NCBI GenBank assembly: GCA_017420845.1
Contig: JAFQOC010000467.1
Span: 1-8,409, forward strand
From: Clostridia bacterium
Lineage (GTDB): Bacteria > Bacillota > Clostridia > Oscillospirales > CAG-272
Length of the DNA stretch: 8,409 bases
Direction: 5' to 3'
Shown here in pieces: positions 1 through 6,716 of this stretch. The number at the start of each line of letters is the position of its first letter. Position 1 is the first letter of the stretch. The translations under genes were made by a program, and so were the position numbers. Under the pieces are notes generated by a model. That model was not told the origin of the DNA, did not search any database, and worked only from the letters and a program-made list of their open reading frames with translations.

Positions 1-969
1 CTTCTGCTGGCAGTCCTGCTGGCCCTCACCCTCATCGCCTGCGATCATCAGACTCCCGGCGGCACTAACGACGGCACGACCAACCAGACCGACGAAAGCG
101 GCCGTCCCGTGGATACCCAGCCCGGTGTCATTGATCCCGGCAACAATCAAACCCCCGGTAACAACAACAACAATCAGACTCCCTCCTCCCCCACTACCAT
201 CGTCCTGACCTTCGACGGCACCAAGCTCTCCACCTCGGTTCAGGATACCGGCATTACGGTTCAGGGCGGCGCCTTCGTCATTACCCGCGGCGGCTCCTAC
301 GAGCTGAAGGGCGACCTGTCCAATGGTCAGATCAAGGTGGCCGTTCCCAAGACCGAGCAGGTAGAGCTGATCTTCAACAACTTCACCGCCTCCTGCAACA
401 CCTCGGCTCCCCTCTACATTGAGAGCGCCGACAAGTGCACCATCGTGGTGGCCGCAGGCTCTGTCAACACCCTGACTGACGCGACCCTGTACCAGTTCGC
501 CAACCCCGCCGAGGATAAGCCCAACGCCTGCATCTACTCCTCCGATGACCTGACCATTAAGGGCGAGGGTACCCTGAACGTCAACGGCAACTACAACAAC
601 GGTATCGGCTGTAAGAACGACCTGCGCATCAAGGATTGCACCCTGAACGTCACGGGTGTCAACAACATCCTCAAGGGCAACGATAGCGTGGAAATCGAGA
701 ACGCCAAGGTCAAGCTGTCCGGTGGCGAGGATGCCATTAAATCCGACACCGCCGACCGCACCGACAAGGGATACGTTCTGATCACCGCCGGCTCTAAGGT
801 GGAGATCAACTGCATCGACGACGCCCTCCAGGCCACCATGTCCATCACCGTGGAGGCAGGCTGCGCCATCACCGGCACCTGTGGCGGCGATGCCCTCAAC
901 TGCCCCGGCACCATCAATGCCGACGAGGCCGCCATGCAGATCACCTCGGCCGCACAGCCCGAGGCTTAA
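1..969 (+). CDS. Cthe_2159-like carbohydrate-binding lipoprotein (DUF4353-type beta-helix), 5' partial
   Basis: The frame is open from base 1 to the TAA at 967-969 (322 visible residues), so the start lies outside the window. The first residues, LLLAVLLALTLIAC, are the hydrophobic core and lipobox of a type II signal peptide, and Cys14 should be lipidated and anchor the protein outside the cell. Residues 15-66 form a low-complexity linker rich in Asn, Gln, Thr, Pro and Gly. From about residue 67 come repeated short strands, with rungs near 175-196, 200-219, 222-241, 244-271 and 274-294. Motifs such as GGEDAIKSD, DDALQA and GGDALNC recur. This pattern matches Cthe_2159-like proteins, a parallel beta-helix family whose Clostridium thermocellum member binds polygalacturonate and calcium. 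Sugar binding here is inferred. The protein stops soon after the last rung, so it seems shorter than many relatives. Nine further cysteines lie in the domain. A GTG at 109 is not the start, because it sits inside the linker. Confidence 0.82.
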   Translation, partial: LLLAVLLALTLIACDHQTPGGTNDGTTNQTDESGRPVDTQPGVIDPGNNQTPGNNNNNQTPSSPTTIVLTFDGTKLSTSVQDTGITVQGGAFVITRGGSYELKGDLSNGQIKVAVPKTEQVELIFNNFTASCNTSAPLYIESADKCTIVVAAGSVNTLTDATLYQFANPAEDKPNACIYSSDDLTIKGEGTLNVNGNYNNGIGCKNDLRIKDCTLNVTGVNNILKGNDSVEIENAKVKLSGGEDAIKSDTADRTDKGYVLITAGSKVEINCIDDALQATMSITVEAGCAITGTCGGDALNCPGTINADEAAMQITSAAQPEA

Positions 970-980
970 TTTCCTGCCAA

Positions 981-1016
981 AGCAGGGAGAGATTTTCCAT
1001 CTCTCCCTGCTTTTTA
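981..1016 (+). terminator. Intrinsic terminator of the lipoprotein gene
   Basis: A perfect 13-bp stem (981-993 with 999-1011, AGCAGGGAGAGAT and its complement) closes a 5-nt loop and runs into a T-tract at 1011-1015. It begins 12 nt after the stop codon. This is a strong Rho-independent terminator. Confidence 0.93.
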
Positions 1017-1027
1017 TTCTTTTATTG

Positions 1028-1059
1028 AAAGAGGGATACGATCGTGTCCCTCTTTTTTT
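1028..1059 (+). terminator. Second, tandem intrinsic terminator
   Basis: AAAGAGGGA (1028-1036) pairs with TCCCTCTTT (1047-1055). A T-G wobble and a short inner A-T/C-G extension may lengthen the stem. Seven T residues occupy 1053-1059. It lies just downstream of the first terminator and directly before the nagA promoter, so it acts as a backup against read-through into nagA. Confidence 0.82.
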
Positions 1060-1069
1060 GCAAAATCTC

Positions 1070-1098
1070 TTGCAAAATTCATAGAAATTTGCTATAAT
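1070..1098 (+). promoter_or_regulatory. Sigma-A promoter for the nagA transcript
   Basis: TTGCAA (1070-1075) is separated by exactly 17 bp from a perfect TATAAT (1093-1098), and a TGC just before the -10 makes it an extended -10. Transcription should start near 1105, which leaves a leader of about 60 nt. It is the only near-consensus promoter I found in the window. It lies just behind the tandem terminators and serves nagA and probably the two genes after it. Confidence 0.85.
1072..1092. promoter_or_regulatory. Candidate operator: imperfect palindrome in the nagA promoter spacer
   Basis: GCAAAATT (1072-1079) is an inverted repeat of AAATTTGC (1085-1092) at 7 of 8 positions, with a 5-bp centre. 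It fills the gap between the -35 and -10. A 9-bp direct repeat, TTGCAAAAT, at 1058-1066 and 1070-1078 overlaps its left arm. The placement suits a repressor that blocks RNA polymerase, but the regulator is unknown and AT-rich spacers can give such patterns by chance. Confidence 0.35.
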
Positions 1099-1150
1099 GT
1101 AGAGTGGATATTTTTACGGGCATTCCGCCACACATCATATATATCCCCAA

Positions 1151-1158
1151 AGGGAGGA
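1151..1158 (+). promoter_or_regulatory. Ribosome binding site of nagA
   Basis: AGGGAGGA lies 7 nt before the GTG at 1166 and fixes that non-ATG codon as the start. Confidence 0.85.
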
Positions 1159-1165
1159 CAAAGTC

Positions 1166-2329
1166 GTGCGACACATTCTGATTCACAACGCAAGCATTTA
1201 CCATACCCCAACCCGTACCTTCTTTGACGGCTGGATTCTGATCTCCGACGGTAAGATCGCGCAGGTGGCTTCCACCGAGCTTACCCCTCCGGAGGATGCC
1301 GAGATTTTTGACGCCCGAGGCCGACGAGTCATCCCCGGTCTGGTGGACGTGCATACCCATGGCCGTGCGGGCGGCGACTTCGGCTCCGCCGATCAGACCC
1401 TCATGACGCACATGGCCAGATCCTATCTGGACAGCGGCGTGACCACCGTTATGCCGACTCTGGCCTCCGCCCCCTTGGATGAGCTGGAAACCGCCATTGA
1501 CCGCATCAACACCCTTCGAAAGGAGGCCGCCGCATCCCAAGGGGCACTTCCCTACGTGGCAGGCACCCACCTGGAGGGCCGCTACCTCAACGTCAAACGC
1601 AGAGGCGCCCACGCCGCCGATTTGCTGGTGGAGCCCAACGCCGACGAGCTGGAAGCTCTCCTGTCCCGGATGGACGGCGCCCGTCACGTAACGGCGGCCC
1701 TGGAGCTGGATCGGGACGGTGCCTTCCTCCGCCGCGCCCTGGCTCTGGGCGCTACCCTCAGCCTCGGCCATTCCGACGCGGACTACGTCACCGCTAACGC
1801 ACTCTTTGAGCAGGGCGTTACCGCACTGACCCATACCTTCAACGCCATGCCCCCTCTCCATCATCGGGACGGCGGCGCCGTAGCGGCCGGTCTGCTTTCG
1901 GACACCGCCTTCTGCGAGCTGATTTGCGACGGATTCCACATAGCCCCCCACATGGTGGCCCTGGCTTACCGACTGGCAGGGGAACGGCTAACGCTCATCT
2001 CCGACTCTATGGAAGCCACGGGCTGTCCCGACGGCGAATACCGTATCGCAGGCAACCCCGTCACCGTCAAGGACGGCAAGGCACGCACCCACGACGGTGC
2101 CATCGCCGGCAGCACCCTGTCCATGTGGGAGGCAGTCCGTAATCTCAGAGATTTCACCGGTGCTTCTCTGGAGCAGACCATCTACGCCGCCACCATGGCC
2201 CCCGCTCTGGAAATCGGGCTGGAGGCCGAGATCGGCTCCATCGAGGTGGGCAAGCGTGCCGACCTCCTGGTACTGGATGAAAGCGCCGCCATCACCCGTA
2301 TCCTCTGCGGAGGCTACTGGCATAGCTGA
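1166..2329 (+). CDS. nagA: N-acetylglucosamine-6-phosphate deacetylase
   Basis: This 387-residue cytoplasmic amidohydrolase removes acetate from GlcNAc-6-phosphate to give glucosamine-6-phosphate, feeding both glycolysis (through NagB) and UDP-GlcNAc synthesis. Family marks occur in order: an HTH metal pair at 63-65 in VIPGLVDVHTHG; Glu137 in THLEG, the expected metal ligand; His202 in LGHSDA; His223 in LTHTFNAM; Arg234 and His258 (DGFH), matching residues that contact the sugar phosphate in E. coli NagA; catalytic Asp280 in ISDSMEATG; AGSTLSM at 314-320; and a C-terminal GSIEVGKRADLLVLD that returns to the small beta-sandwich. Length is normal (about 380). The start is a GTG with a good ribosome site. 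Small departures from the usual family pattern are GRYLN where GPxLN is common, and HRDGG where HREPG is common. No nagB or sugar transporter is next to it. It has its own promoter and is probably cotranscribed with the membrane gene and dehydratase downstream. Confidence 0.95.
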   Translation: MRHILIHNASIYHTPTRTFFDGWILISDGKIAQVASTELTPPEDAEIFDARGRRVIPGLVDVHTHGRAGGDFGSADQTLMTHMARSYLDSGVTTVMPTLASAPLDELETAIDRINTLRKEAAASQGALPYVAGTHLEGRYLNVKRRGAHAADLLVEPNADELEALLSRMDGARHVTAALELDRDGAFLRRALALGATLSLGHSDADYVTANALFEQGVTALTHTFNAMPPLHHRDGGAVAAGLLSDTAFCELICDGFHIAPHMVALAYRLAGERLTLISDSMEATGCPDGEYRIAGNPVTVKDGKARTHDGAIAGSTLSMWEAVRNLRDFTGASLEQTIYAATMAPALEIGLEAEIGSIEVGKRADLLVLDESAAITRILCGGYWHS

Positions 2330-2350
2330 TTGCCATCGGAGCATTCCGTC

Positions 2351-2381
2351 TGATCCAAAGTAGGATCATAGGGTGACTCAC
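2351..2381. repeat. Two short inverted repeats in the nagA-downstream gap
   Basis: TGATCC (2351-2356) and GGATCA (2363-2368) form a perfect 6-bp stem with a 6-nt loop. A second small palindrome, GTGACTCAC, sits at 2373-2381. No T-tract follows directly, so this is not a standard terminator. It could be an mRNA processing or stability element, or chance. Confidence 0.3.
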
Positions 2382-2394
2382 AAAATTTTTAAAA

Positions 2395-2401
2395 AAGGAG
2401 G
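2395..2401 (+). promoter_or_regulatory. Ribosome binding site that sets the start of the membrane-protein gene
   Basis: AAGGAGG lies 7 nt before the ATG at 2409. It rules out the in-frame GTG at 2373, which lies upstream of this site and has no such sequence before it. Confidence 0.85.
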
Positions 2402-2408
2402 ACTCGGC

Positions 2409-3293
2409 ATGGATACCGCGACCGCATCCCCGAAAAAAGCTCGCCGGGACAGACTTGCTGACGTACGAGCACAGGCATCCAACCTGCGCCGTCAGGCCGG
2501 AAAAACCCTGGATCGTAGCGGTAGCCGCCACCGCCTGACCTTGCTGCTCAGCTACGTCACCGCCATGACGGTCGCCATGGGTTTCTACATGCTTTCCTCA
2601 GGCGCCTACACCCTGGCCTCCCTGCTGACTAATCCCGAGGTGATCTCGGACGACCTGCTCAGCAGTCTGGCAGACCTCCTCTTTGCCCTGCTCTGCCTGT
2701 TCATTCTCCTCCCTCTTTTGAGCGGAGCCTGGCGGCTTGCCTGCCTTATGACCGCCCCTGCCAAGGAGAGCATCCGTGGCCACGCCGTCACCGCCTCCCC
2801 CCCGACCCTGTCTCAGCTGTTCTATCCCTTCACCTCTCCGCGAGCCTATGGCCGTTCCCTGGCAGTAGGGCTGGAAGCGTTGGGCTGGATTCTTCTGACC
2901 GTCGCCGCTCCCTGCCTTCTCTACTCCGCGTTTCGTCTGACGATTACCACCGGTGTCCTGTCTCCCTCCCCAACCCTGCGCGGAATTCTGACCGCCCTTT
3001 GTCTGCTCCTGTGTATCCTGTGGGGATTGGTTGCCTTTTTCCTGTCCGGACGGCGAGCCGGATTCGGGTATTTCGTGTTTCTCCACGAGCAGCTCTCCCT
3101 GCGGGATGCCGATCGCTATTTCCGCAGCTTCCGTCGCCCCCCGTTGCTTGTCCTGCTCTGGCGGTTGCCTCTGCTCGGCTGGGCGCTGATCTCGGTGGTC
3201 ACCGTTCTGATTCCCCTCCTCCCCCACACCCTTCCATACTGCGTCTGCTGTTCCGCCGCCCACGCCCGTTACCTGGAAGACCCCGAAGGCTGA
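2409..3293 (+). CDS. Multi-pass membrane protein of unknown function (weak DUF975-like C-terminus)
   Basis: The protein has 294 residues. The first 43 are very basic (many Arg and Lys) with no signal peptide, and are likely cytosolic. About five hydrophobic segments follow, near 44-72, 87-113, 150-175, 190-213 and 246-272. The stretch after residue 220 reads as a short amphipathic region (LHEQLSLRDADRYFRSFRR), then a helix with LLGW, then LPYCVCCSAAHARYLED. That order, a charged segment, then a helix containing GW, then a PY turn and a small-residue tail, recalls the C-terminal part of DUF975 integral membrane proteins. I see no catalytic motif and do not assign a function. It lies 79 nt after nagA and 74 nt before the dehydratase gene on the same strand, without a clear terminator on either side, so cotranscription is likely. 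A role in envelope or surface-sugar biology is only a guess from neighbours. Confidence 0.8.
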   Translation: MDTATASPKKARRDRLADVRAQASNLRRQAGKTLDRSGSRHRLTLLLSYVTAMTVAMGFYMLSSGAYTLASLLTNPEVISDDLLSSLADLLFALLCLFILLPLLSGAWRLACLMTAPAKESIRGHAVTASPPTLSQLFYPFTSPRAYGRSLAVGLEALGWILLTVAAPCLLYSAFRLTITTGVLSPSPTLRGILTALCLLLCILWGLVAFFLSGRRAGFGYFVFLHEQLSLRDADRYFRSFRRPPLLVLLWRLPLLGWALISVVTVLIPLLPHTLPYCVCCSAAHARYLEDPEG

Positions 3294-3357
3294 CGGTCCC
3301 GCCTCTGTCCCTCACGATCCCCCTCTCTGCAAGCACGTTACGCTATTACATACATTT

Positions 3358-3362
3358 GGAGG
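3358..3362 (+). promoter_or_regulatory. Ribosome binding site that sets the start of the dehydratase gene
   Basis: GGAGG lies 5 nt before the ATG at 3368. This supports a start here, although the frame stays open back to 2999 inside the preceding gene. Confidence 0.85.
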
Positions 3363-3367
3363 TTTTC

Positions 3368-5437
3368 ATGTCCGCACAACAGAACAAGCCCACCGCCGGA
3401 AAAAAATTCCCCGGTGGCCGTCACCACCTTCTGCTTCTCATTGACACCGCCTGCTTTGTGATGGCTTACGCCGTCAACATTCTGGTTGCTTCCCTCTCGG
3501 GACGATATGATGGCCGAAATTGGCTGAATTTCTGGGCCAATTTTCTCATCCTGCTGATCATTCTCCTGACCTCCCGTTCCCTGCTGGACGTATACCGCAA
3601 CATCTGGCGGTATCCCAACGTCCGCGCGTATCTCTCCATGATGATCGCGGATGCTGCCGGCGGCGTGCTTGCCCTTCTTCTGACAGGTTTTCTGTCCTAT
3701 ATGGACACGCAGCATATCTACCTGGGCTTCTGGCAGACCTTTCTGGTGGTGGTTCTGTTCAACATGAGCACTCTGGCGCTCCGGTTTGGCTACCAGCTTC
3801 TTCACCAATACCAAAATATGCAGAGTAAAGCCCACACCCCGGGCATTCCTCAGGTGAAAAAGATCAACATCGCCATCGTGGGAGCCGGACAGGTTGGCTT
3901 CCATCTGGCCGAGGAGCTTCGCATGAACCCCGTAACTCATTATAAAGCCGTTTGTTTCATTGACAACAACCCCTCCAAGGTGGGTCAGCGGATCTCTGAC
4001 CTGGACGTGTACGGAGAGGACGACCACATCATCAACGTATTGAGCTCACTGGAGGTACAGGAGGTGTTCGTGGCCATTCCCAATCTCTCTGCCACAGAAA
4101 ACCGCCGGATCTTTGATCTGTATAACCGAGCAGGCTACCCTGTCAAGCGCTACGATCACGAAAATCTCGGTGACAACCGCAGTAAGGGTACCCTCCGCAA
4201 CTTCCGCTACGAGGAGCTTCTTGGCCGCGAATCCCTGGATCAGCACATCAATTTTGAAGATATTTCCCGCTACTATCAGGGACGCGTGGTGTTGGTCACC
4301 GGAGGCGGCGGATCCATCGGCAGCGAGCTCTGCCGTCAGATCGCCTCCCACAACCCCGCCCACCTCATCATTCTGGACATTTACGAGAATAACGCTTACG
4401 ATATCCAGCAGGAGCTCGTTCGCAAATACGGAAACAAGCTCCGTTTGACCGTGGAGATCGCCTCGGTTCGGGACGCGGCCCGCCTGGACAGTATCTTCCA
4501 GGCCTATCGACCCGAGATTGTTTTCCACGCCGCCGCCCACAAGCACGTGCCCCTCATGGAGCACAGCGCCTGCGAGGCCATCAAGAATAACGTTTTCGGC
4601 ACCTATAATACCGCCAACGTGGCGGAAAAGTACGGTTGCTCCAAGTTCGTGCTGATCTCCACCGATAAGGCAGTCAATCCCACCAACGTCATGGGCGCTT
4701 CCAAGCGTCTGTGCGAAATGGTGATTCAGTGCCGTCGGGACAGCCATACCGACTTCGCCGCCGTCCGTTTCGGAAACGTTCTGGGCTCCAATGGCTCGGT
4801 CGTCCCCCTCTTCCGCAATCAGATCGAGCAAGGTGGTCCCGTCACCGTCACCGATAAGCGGATCGTACGCTACTTCATGACCATTCCCGAGGCCACCAGC
4901 CTGGTCATGCTGGCCGGCTCCATGGCTGAGGACGGCGACCTCTTCGTGCTGAATATGGGCAATCAGGTCCGCATTCTGGATATGGCAGAGAACATGATCC
5001 GGCTCATGGGCTACGTGCCGTATCAGGATATCGACATCATTGAAACCGGTCTGCGCCCCGGCGAGAAGCTGTACGAGGAGCTTCTCATAAAGACCGAGGG
5101 TCTGAAAAAGACAGACAACAGTCTCATTTTCGTCGAGGCCGATACGCCTTTGTCCCGCGACGAGGTGGAGGACAAGCTGGACGCGCTCCGTCGGGTGCTG
5201 AAGGAGACCGAGCGTGAGGTCTCGTCGCCTCGGATCAAGCGGGTCATGAAATCCATAGTACCCTCCTTCCGCGATCCCGACGAGGTTAACCGCACTGCAA
5301 ACGACACCCCCGAAATGAAGGCTGCCAATGAGCAATCAGCCGCCAATCGAGCCGCCGAGGTGCAGTCGGATACCGACCGCCCCATTCCCGTGGGGGTGAC
5401 CGCTTCAGAGAATTCCGAGGGCGGCGACGAAAGCTGA
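3368..5437 (+). CDS. Membrane-anchored UDP-sugar 4,6-dehydratase, CapD/PglF/WbpM type
   Basis: This 689-residue polytopic enzyme belongs to the extended short-chain dehydrogenase family that converts UDP-GlcNAc to its 4-keto-6-deoxy form, a first step toward sugars such as bacillosamine, QuiNAc or FucNAc. Four N-terminal helices (about 21-43, 52-74, 88-110, 118-138) carry the LLDVYRNIWRYP segment between helices 2 and 3. A first Rossmann fold has GAGQVG at 172-177. The catalytic domain starts with the cofactor loop TGGGGSIGSE (311-320), followed by HAAAHKHVPLME (387-398), STDKA (431-435), which supplies active-site residues in PglF relatives, and M442xxxK446, where Met replaces the usual SDR Tyr, a hallmark of this subgroup. 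LRPGEKLYEELL is at 562-573. Size and order match the long membrane form. Residues about 640-689 are a polar Ala/Glu/Asp/Ser-rich tail, likely disordered. No glycosyltransferase, aminotransferase or polymerase genes are adjacent, so the exact product is unknown. Confidence 0.92.
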   Translation: MSAQQNKPTAGKKFPGGRHHLLLLIDTACFVMAYAVNILVASLSGRYDGRNWLNFWANFLILLIILLTSRSLLDVYRNIWRYPNVRAYLSMMIADAAGGVLALLLTGFLSYMDTQHIYLGFWQTFLVVVLFNMSTLALRFGYQLLHQYQNMQSKAHTPGIPQVKKINIAIVGAGQVGFHLAEELRMNPVTHYKAVCFIDNNPSKVGQRISDLDVYGEDDHIINVLSSLEVQEVFVAIPNLSATENRRIFDLYNRAGYPVKRYDHENLGDNRSKGTLRNFRYEELLGRESLDQHINFEDISRYYQGRVVLVTGGGGSIGSELCRQIASHNPAHLIILDIYENNAYDIQQELVRKYGNKLRLTVEIASVRDAARLDSIFQAYRPEIVFHAAAHKHVPLMEHSACEAIKNNVFGTYNTANVAEKYGCSKFVLISTDKAVNPTNVMGASKRLCEMVIQCRRDSHTDFAAVRFGNVLGSNGSVVPLFRNQIEQGGPVTVTDKRIVRYFMTIPEATSLVMLAGSMAEDGDLFVLNMGNQVRILDMAENMIRLMGYVPYQDIDIIETGLRPGEKLYEELLIKTEGLKKTDNSLIFVEADTPLSRDEVEDKLDALRRVLKETEREVSSPRIKRVMKSIVPSFRDPDEVNRTANDTPEMKAANEQSAANRAAEVQSDTDRPIPVGVTASENSEGGDES

Positions 5438-5479
5438 TCCTTCCATCCGCAAAGCATTTCCAGCCCAGAGCTGACAGCC

Positions 5480-5517
5480 AAAAACGGCGCTCCACACCAT
5501 GGTGGAACGCCGTTTTT
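5480..5517. terminator. Bidirectional terminator between convergent genes
   Basis: AAAAACGGCG (5480-5489) pairs with CGCCGTTTTT (5508-5517), leaving G5489 or C5490 opposite A5507 as a small internal mismatch. TCCAC (5491-5495) pairs with GTGGA (5502-5506) around a 6-nt loop. A-tracts on the left and T-tracts on the right give a U-run in both directions. It lies 43 nt after the dehydratase stop and 12 nt after the stop of the converging RodA-family gene, so it can end both transcripts. Confidence 0.92.
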
Positions 5518-5528
5518 CTTTTCTTTCA

Positions 5529-6656
5529 TTACTCCCAGATCCGTCGGAGAGGGCTGTGAGCCTTCACCGAGTGGACCATGCCGATGAGCACGTAGGTGGC
5601 GAGCAGGGACGAGCCGCCACAGGACAGAAAGGGGAGGGTAATACCCACCACGGGAAGCATGGCCAGGCACATACCAATATTCTCCAGAGTCTGAGCAATG
5701 AGCACCGCCGCCACACCCACCGAAATGAGCATTCCGTAATCGTGACTGGCCTGCCGTCCGATCCAGAGCACACGCATGACCAAAGCGGCCAGGGTGACAA
5801 TAACCAGTAGTCCGCCCACAAAGCCAAACTTCTCGCAAACCGTGGCCAGAATGAAATCCGTGTGGGAAGCGGTCAGCTCCTCGTAGTCGCCGCCGTTTTT
5901 CCAGCCTACTCCGAACAGTCCCCCGTTCTCCATGCATTGCTTGGACAATAGCGGCTGCCATCCCTTGTCCTTGGGGTCCAGCGAGGGGTTGAAGCCCACC
6001 ACGATGCGGTCCTGCTGGTAGGAGGCCAGGTAGTCCCACAAAAAAGGAAAGGCCACCACCAGAACCCCCCCCAATCCGGCGAAATACCCCCAATGGAGGC
6101 CGGCGCAAAACAACATGATGAGAACCAGCGCCATGTAGACCAGCGCCACACCCAGATCTCCCGAGATAAGGATCAAGCCCACAACCAACAGGGCATGGAT
6201 CCCCAAGCCGATGAGGGTGCGAAGCTGATTGATGGCATTCTGCACCACCGACAGGTGCTTGGCGAAGGTACAGATAAAGGTAATTTTAACGAATTCCGAG
6301 GGCTGGATGGCAATGCCGACGATGGGGATGGTCAGCCAGCTCTTGTTGTTGGTCTCCATACCCGCGCCGGTATCGCCCGCGATGAGGGTGAGTCCCAGAA
6401 GGCCTACGGAGAAGATCAGCATGAACAGCCACAGCCGATCCACGATCACGTGGTAGTCCAGATTAGCCACGATGAAGGTGATGACGATGCCCAGCACCGT
6501 CATGGCAAACTGCATACGGAGCTTACTCATGCCGAAGTTGTCCACCGCGCCGTAGACCGTCACCAGGCTGATGACCGACAGGACCGTGGTGCAAAGCAGG
6601 AGCACCCAGTCCACGCGGCGAATGGCGTCGGCAAGAAATCGCTTGATCTTTTCCAC
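5529..6656 (-). CDS. rodA: RodA/FtsW/SpoVE-family peptidoglycan glycosyltransferase (SEDS), probably RodA
   Basis: This 375-residue integral membrane protein has about ten hydrophobic segments. SEDS proteins polymerise lipid II into glycan strands together with a class B penicillin-binding protein. Family marks are Trp107, IQPSEFVKI at 117-125, SGDLG at 165-169, the extracellular stretch NPSLDPKDKGWQ at 223-234, HTDFILA at 265-271 with Asp267 at the position of the essential Asp, and the C-terminal signature NIGMCLAMLPVVGITLPF (326-343) followed by SCGGSSLL. The usual LPExHTDFIFAxxGEExG reads here as LTASHTDFILATVCEKFG, so a Glu of the EE pair is Lys and the LPE is changed. The start is a GTG with AAAGGAG 8 nt upstream. 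RodA is favoured over FtsW because the protein is short and has no long cytosolic ends, but assignment within the family is not certain. No MreBCD or penicillin-binding gene is adjacent. It follows the SseB-like gene on the same strand after a weak terminator. Confidence 0.9.
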   Translation of the reverse strand: MEKIKRFLADAIRRVDWVLLLCTTVLSVISLVTVYGAVDNFGMSKLRMQFAMTVLGIVITFIVANLDYHVIVDRLWLFMLIFSVGLLGLTLIAGDTGAGMETNNKSWLTIPIVGIAIQPSEFVKITFICTFAKHLSVVQNAINQLRTLIGLGIHALLVVGLILISGDLGVALVYMALVLIMLFCAGLHWGYFAGLGGVLVVAFPFLWDYLASYQQDRIVVGFNPSLDPKDKGWQPLLSKQCMENGGLFGVGWKNGGDYEELTASHTDFILATVCEKFGFVGGLLVIVTLAALVMRVLWIGRQASHDYGMLISVGVAAVLIAQTLENIGMCLAMLPVVGITLPFLSCGGSSLLATYVLIGMVHSVKAHSPLRRIWE

Positions 6657-6664
6657 GACAGGTG

Positions 6665-6671
6665 CTCCTTT
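6665..6671 (-). promoter_or_regulatory. Ribosome binding site of the RodA-family gene
   Basis: On the minus strand AAAGGAG lies 8 nt before the GTG at 6656-6654 and supports that start. Confidence 0.75.
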
Positions 6672-6716
6672 CTATACGTGAGATTTCGGGGGCGGACAGG
6701 CCCCAAGGAATATTGC

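Noticed and set aside
139..186. Asn/Gln/Thr/Pro codon repeats as a tandem DNA repeat or CRISPR-like element
   Set aside because: It is a short in-frame linker of the lipoprotein, with no regular unit or spacers.
1106..1146. Possible riboswitch or leader hairpin in the nagA leader (GGATAT with ATATCC)
   Set aside because: Only a 6-bp AT-rich pairing around a 29-nt loop, and the leader of about 60 nt is too short and unstructured for a known riboswitch class.
1079..1951. 290-codon open frame antisense to nagA
   Set aside because: It lies opposite a clear enzyme gene, runs across the nagA promoter and has low-complexity Gly/Val/Gln content.
2598..3263. 221-codon open frame antisense to the membrane-protein gene
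   Set aside because: Extreme Gly/Gln/Glu content, which is what the complement of Leu- and Pro-rich membrane-protein codons gives.
2999..3367. N-terminal extension of the dehydratase frame by 123 codons
   Set aside because: It overlaps the membrane-protein gene in another frame, is Pro/Arg-rich and unlike the family, and a good ribosome site and ATG lie at 3358-3370.
3294..3367. Separate promoter for the dehydratase gene
   Set aside because: Only vague -10 candidates around TACGCT or TATTAC, and no -35 at proper spacing.
4046..5335. 429-codon open frame antisense to the dehydratase gene
   Set aside because: It mirrors a well-supported gene, its protein is Gly/Val/His/Asp-rich without a recognisable domain, and GC-rich codon use commonly leaves this antisense frame open.
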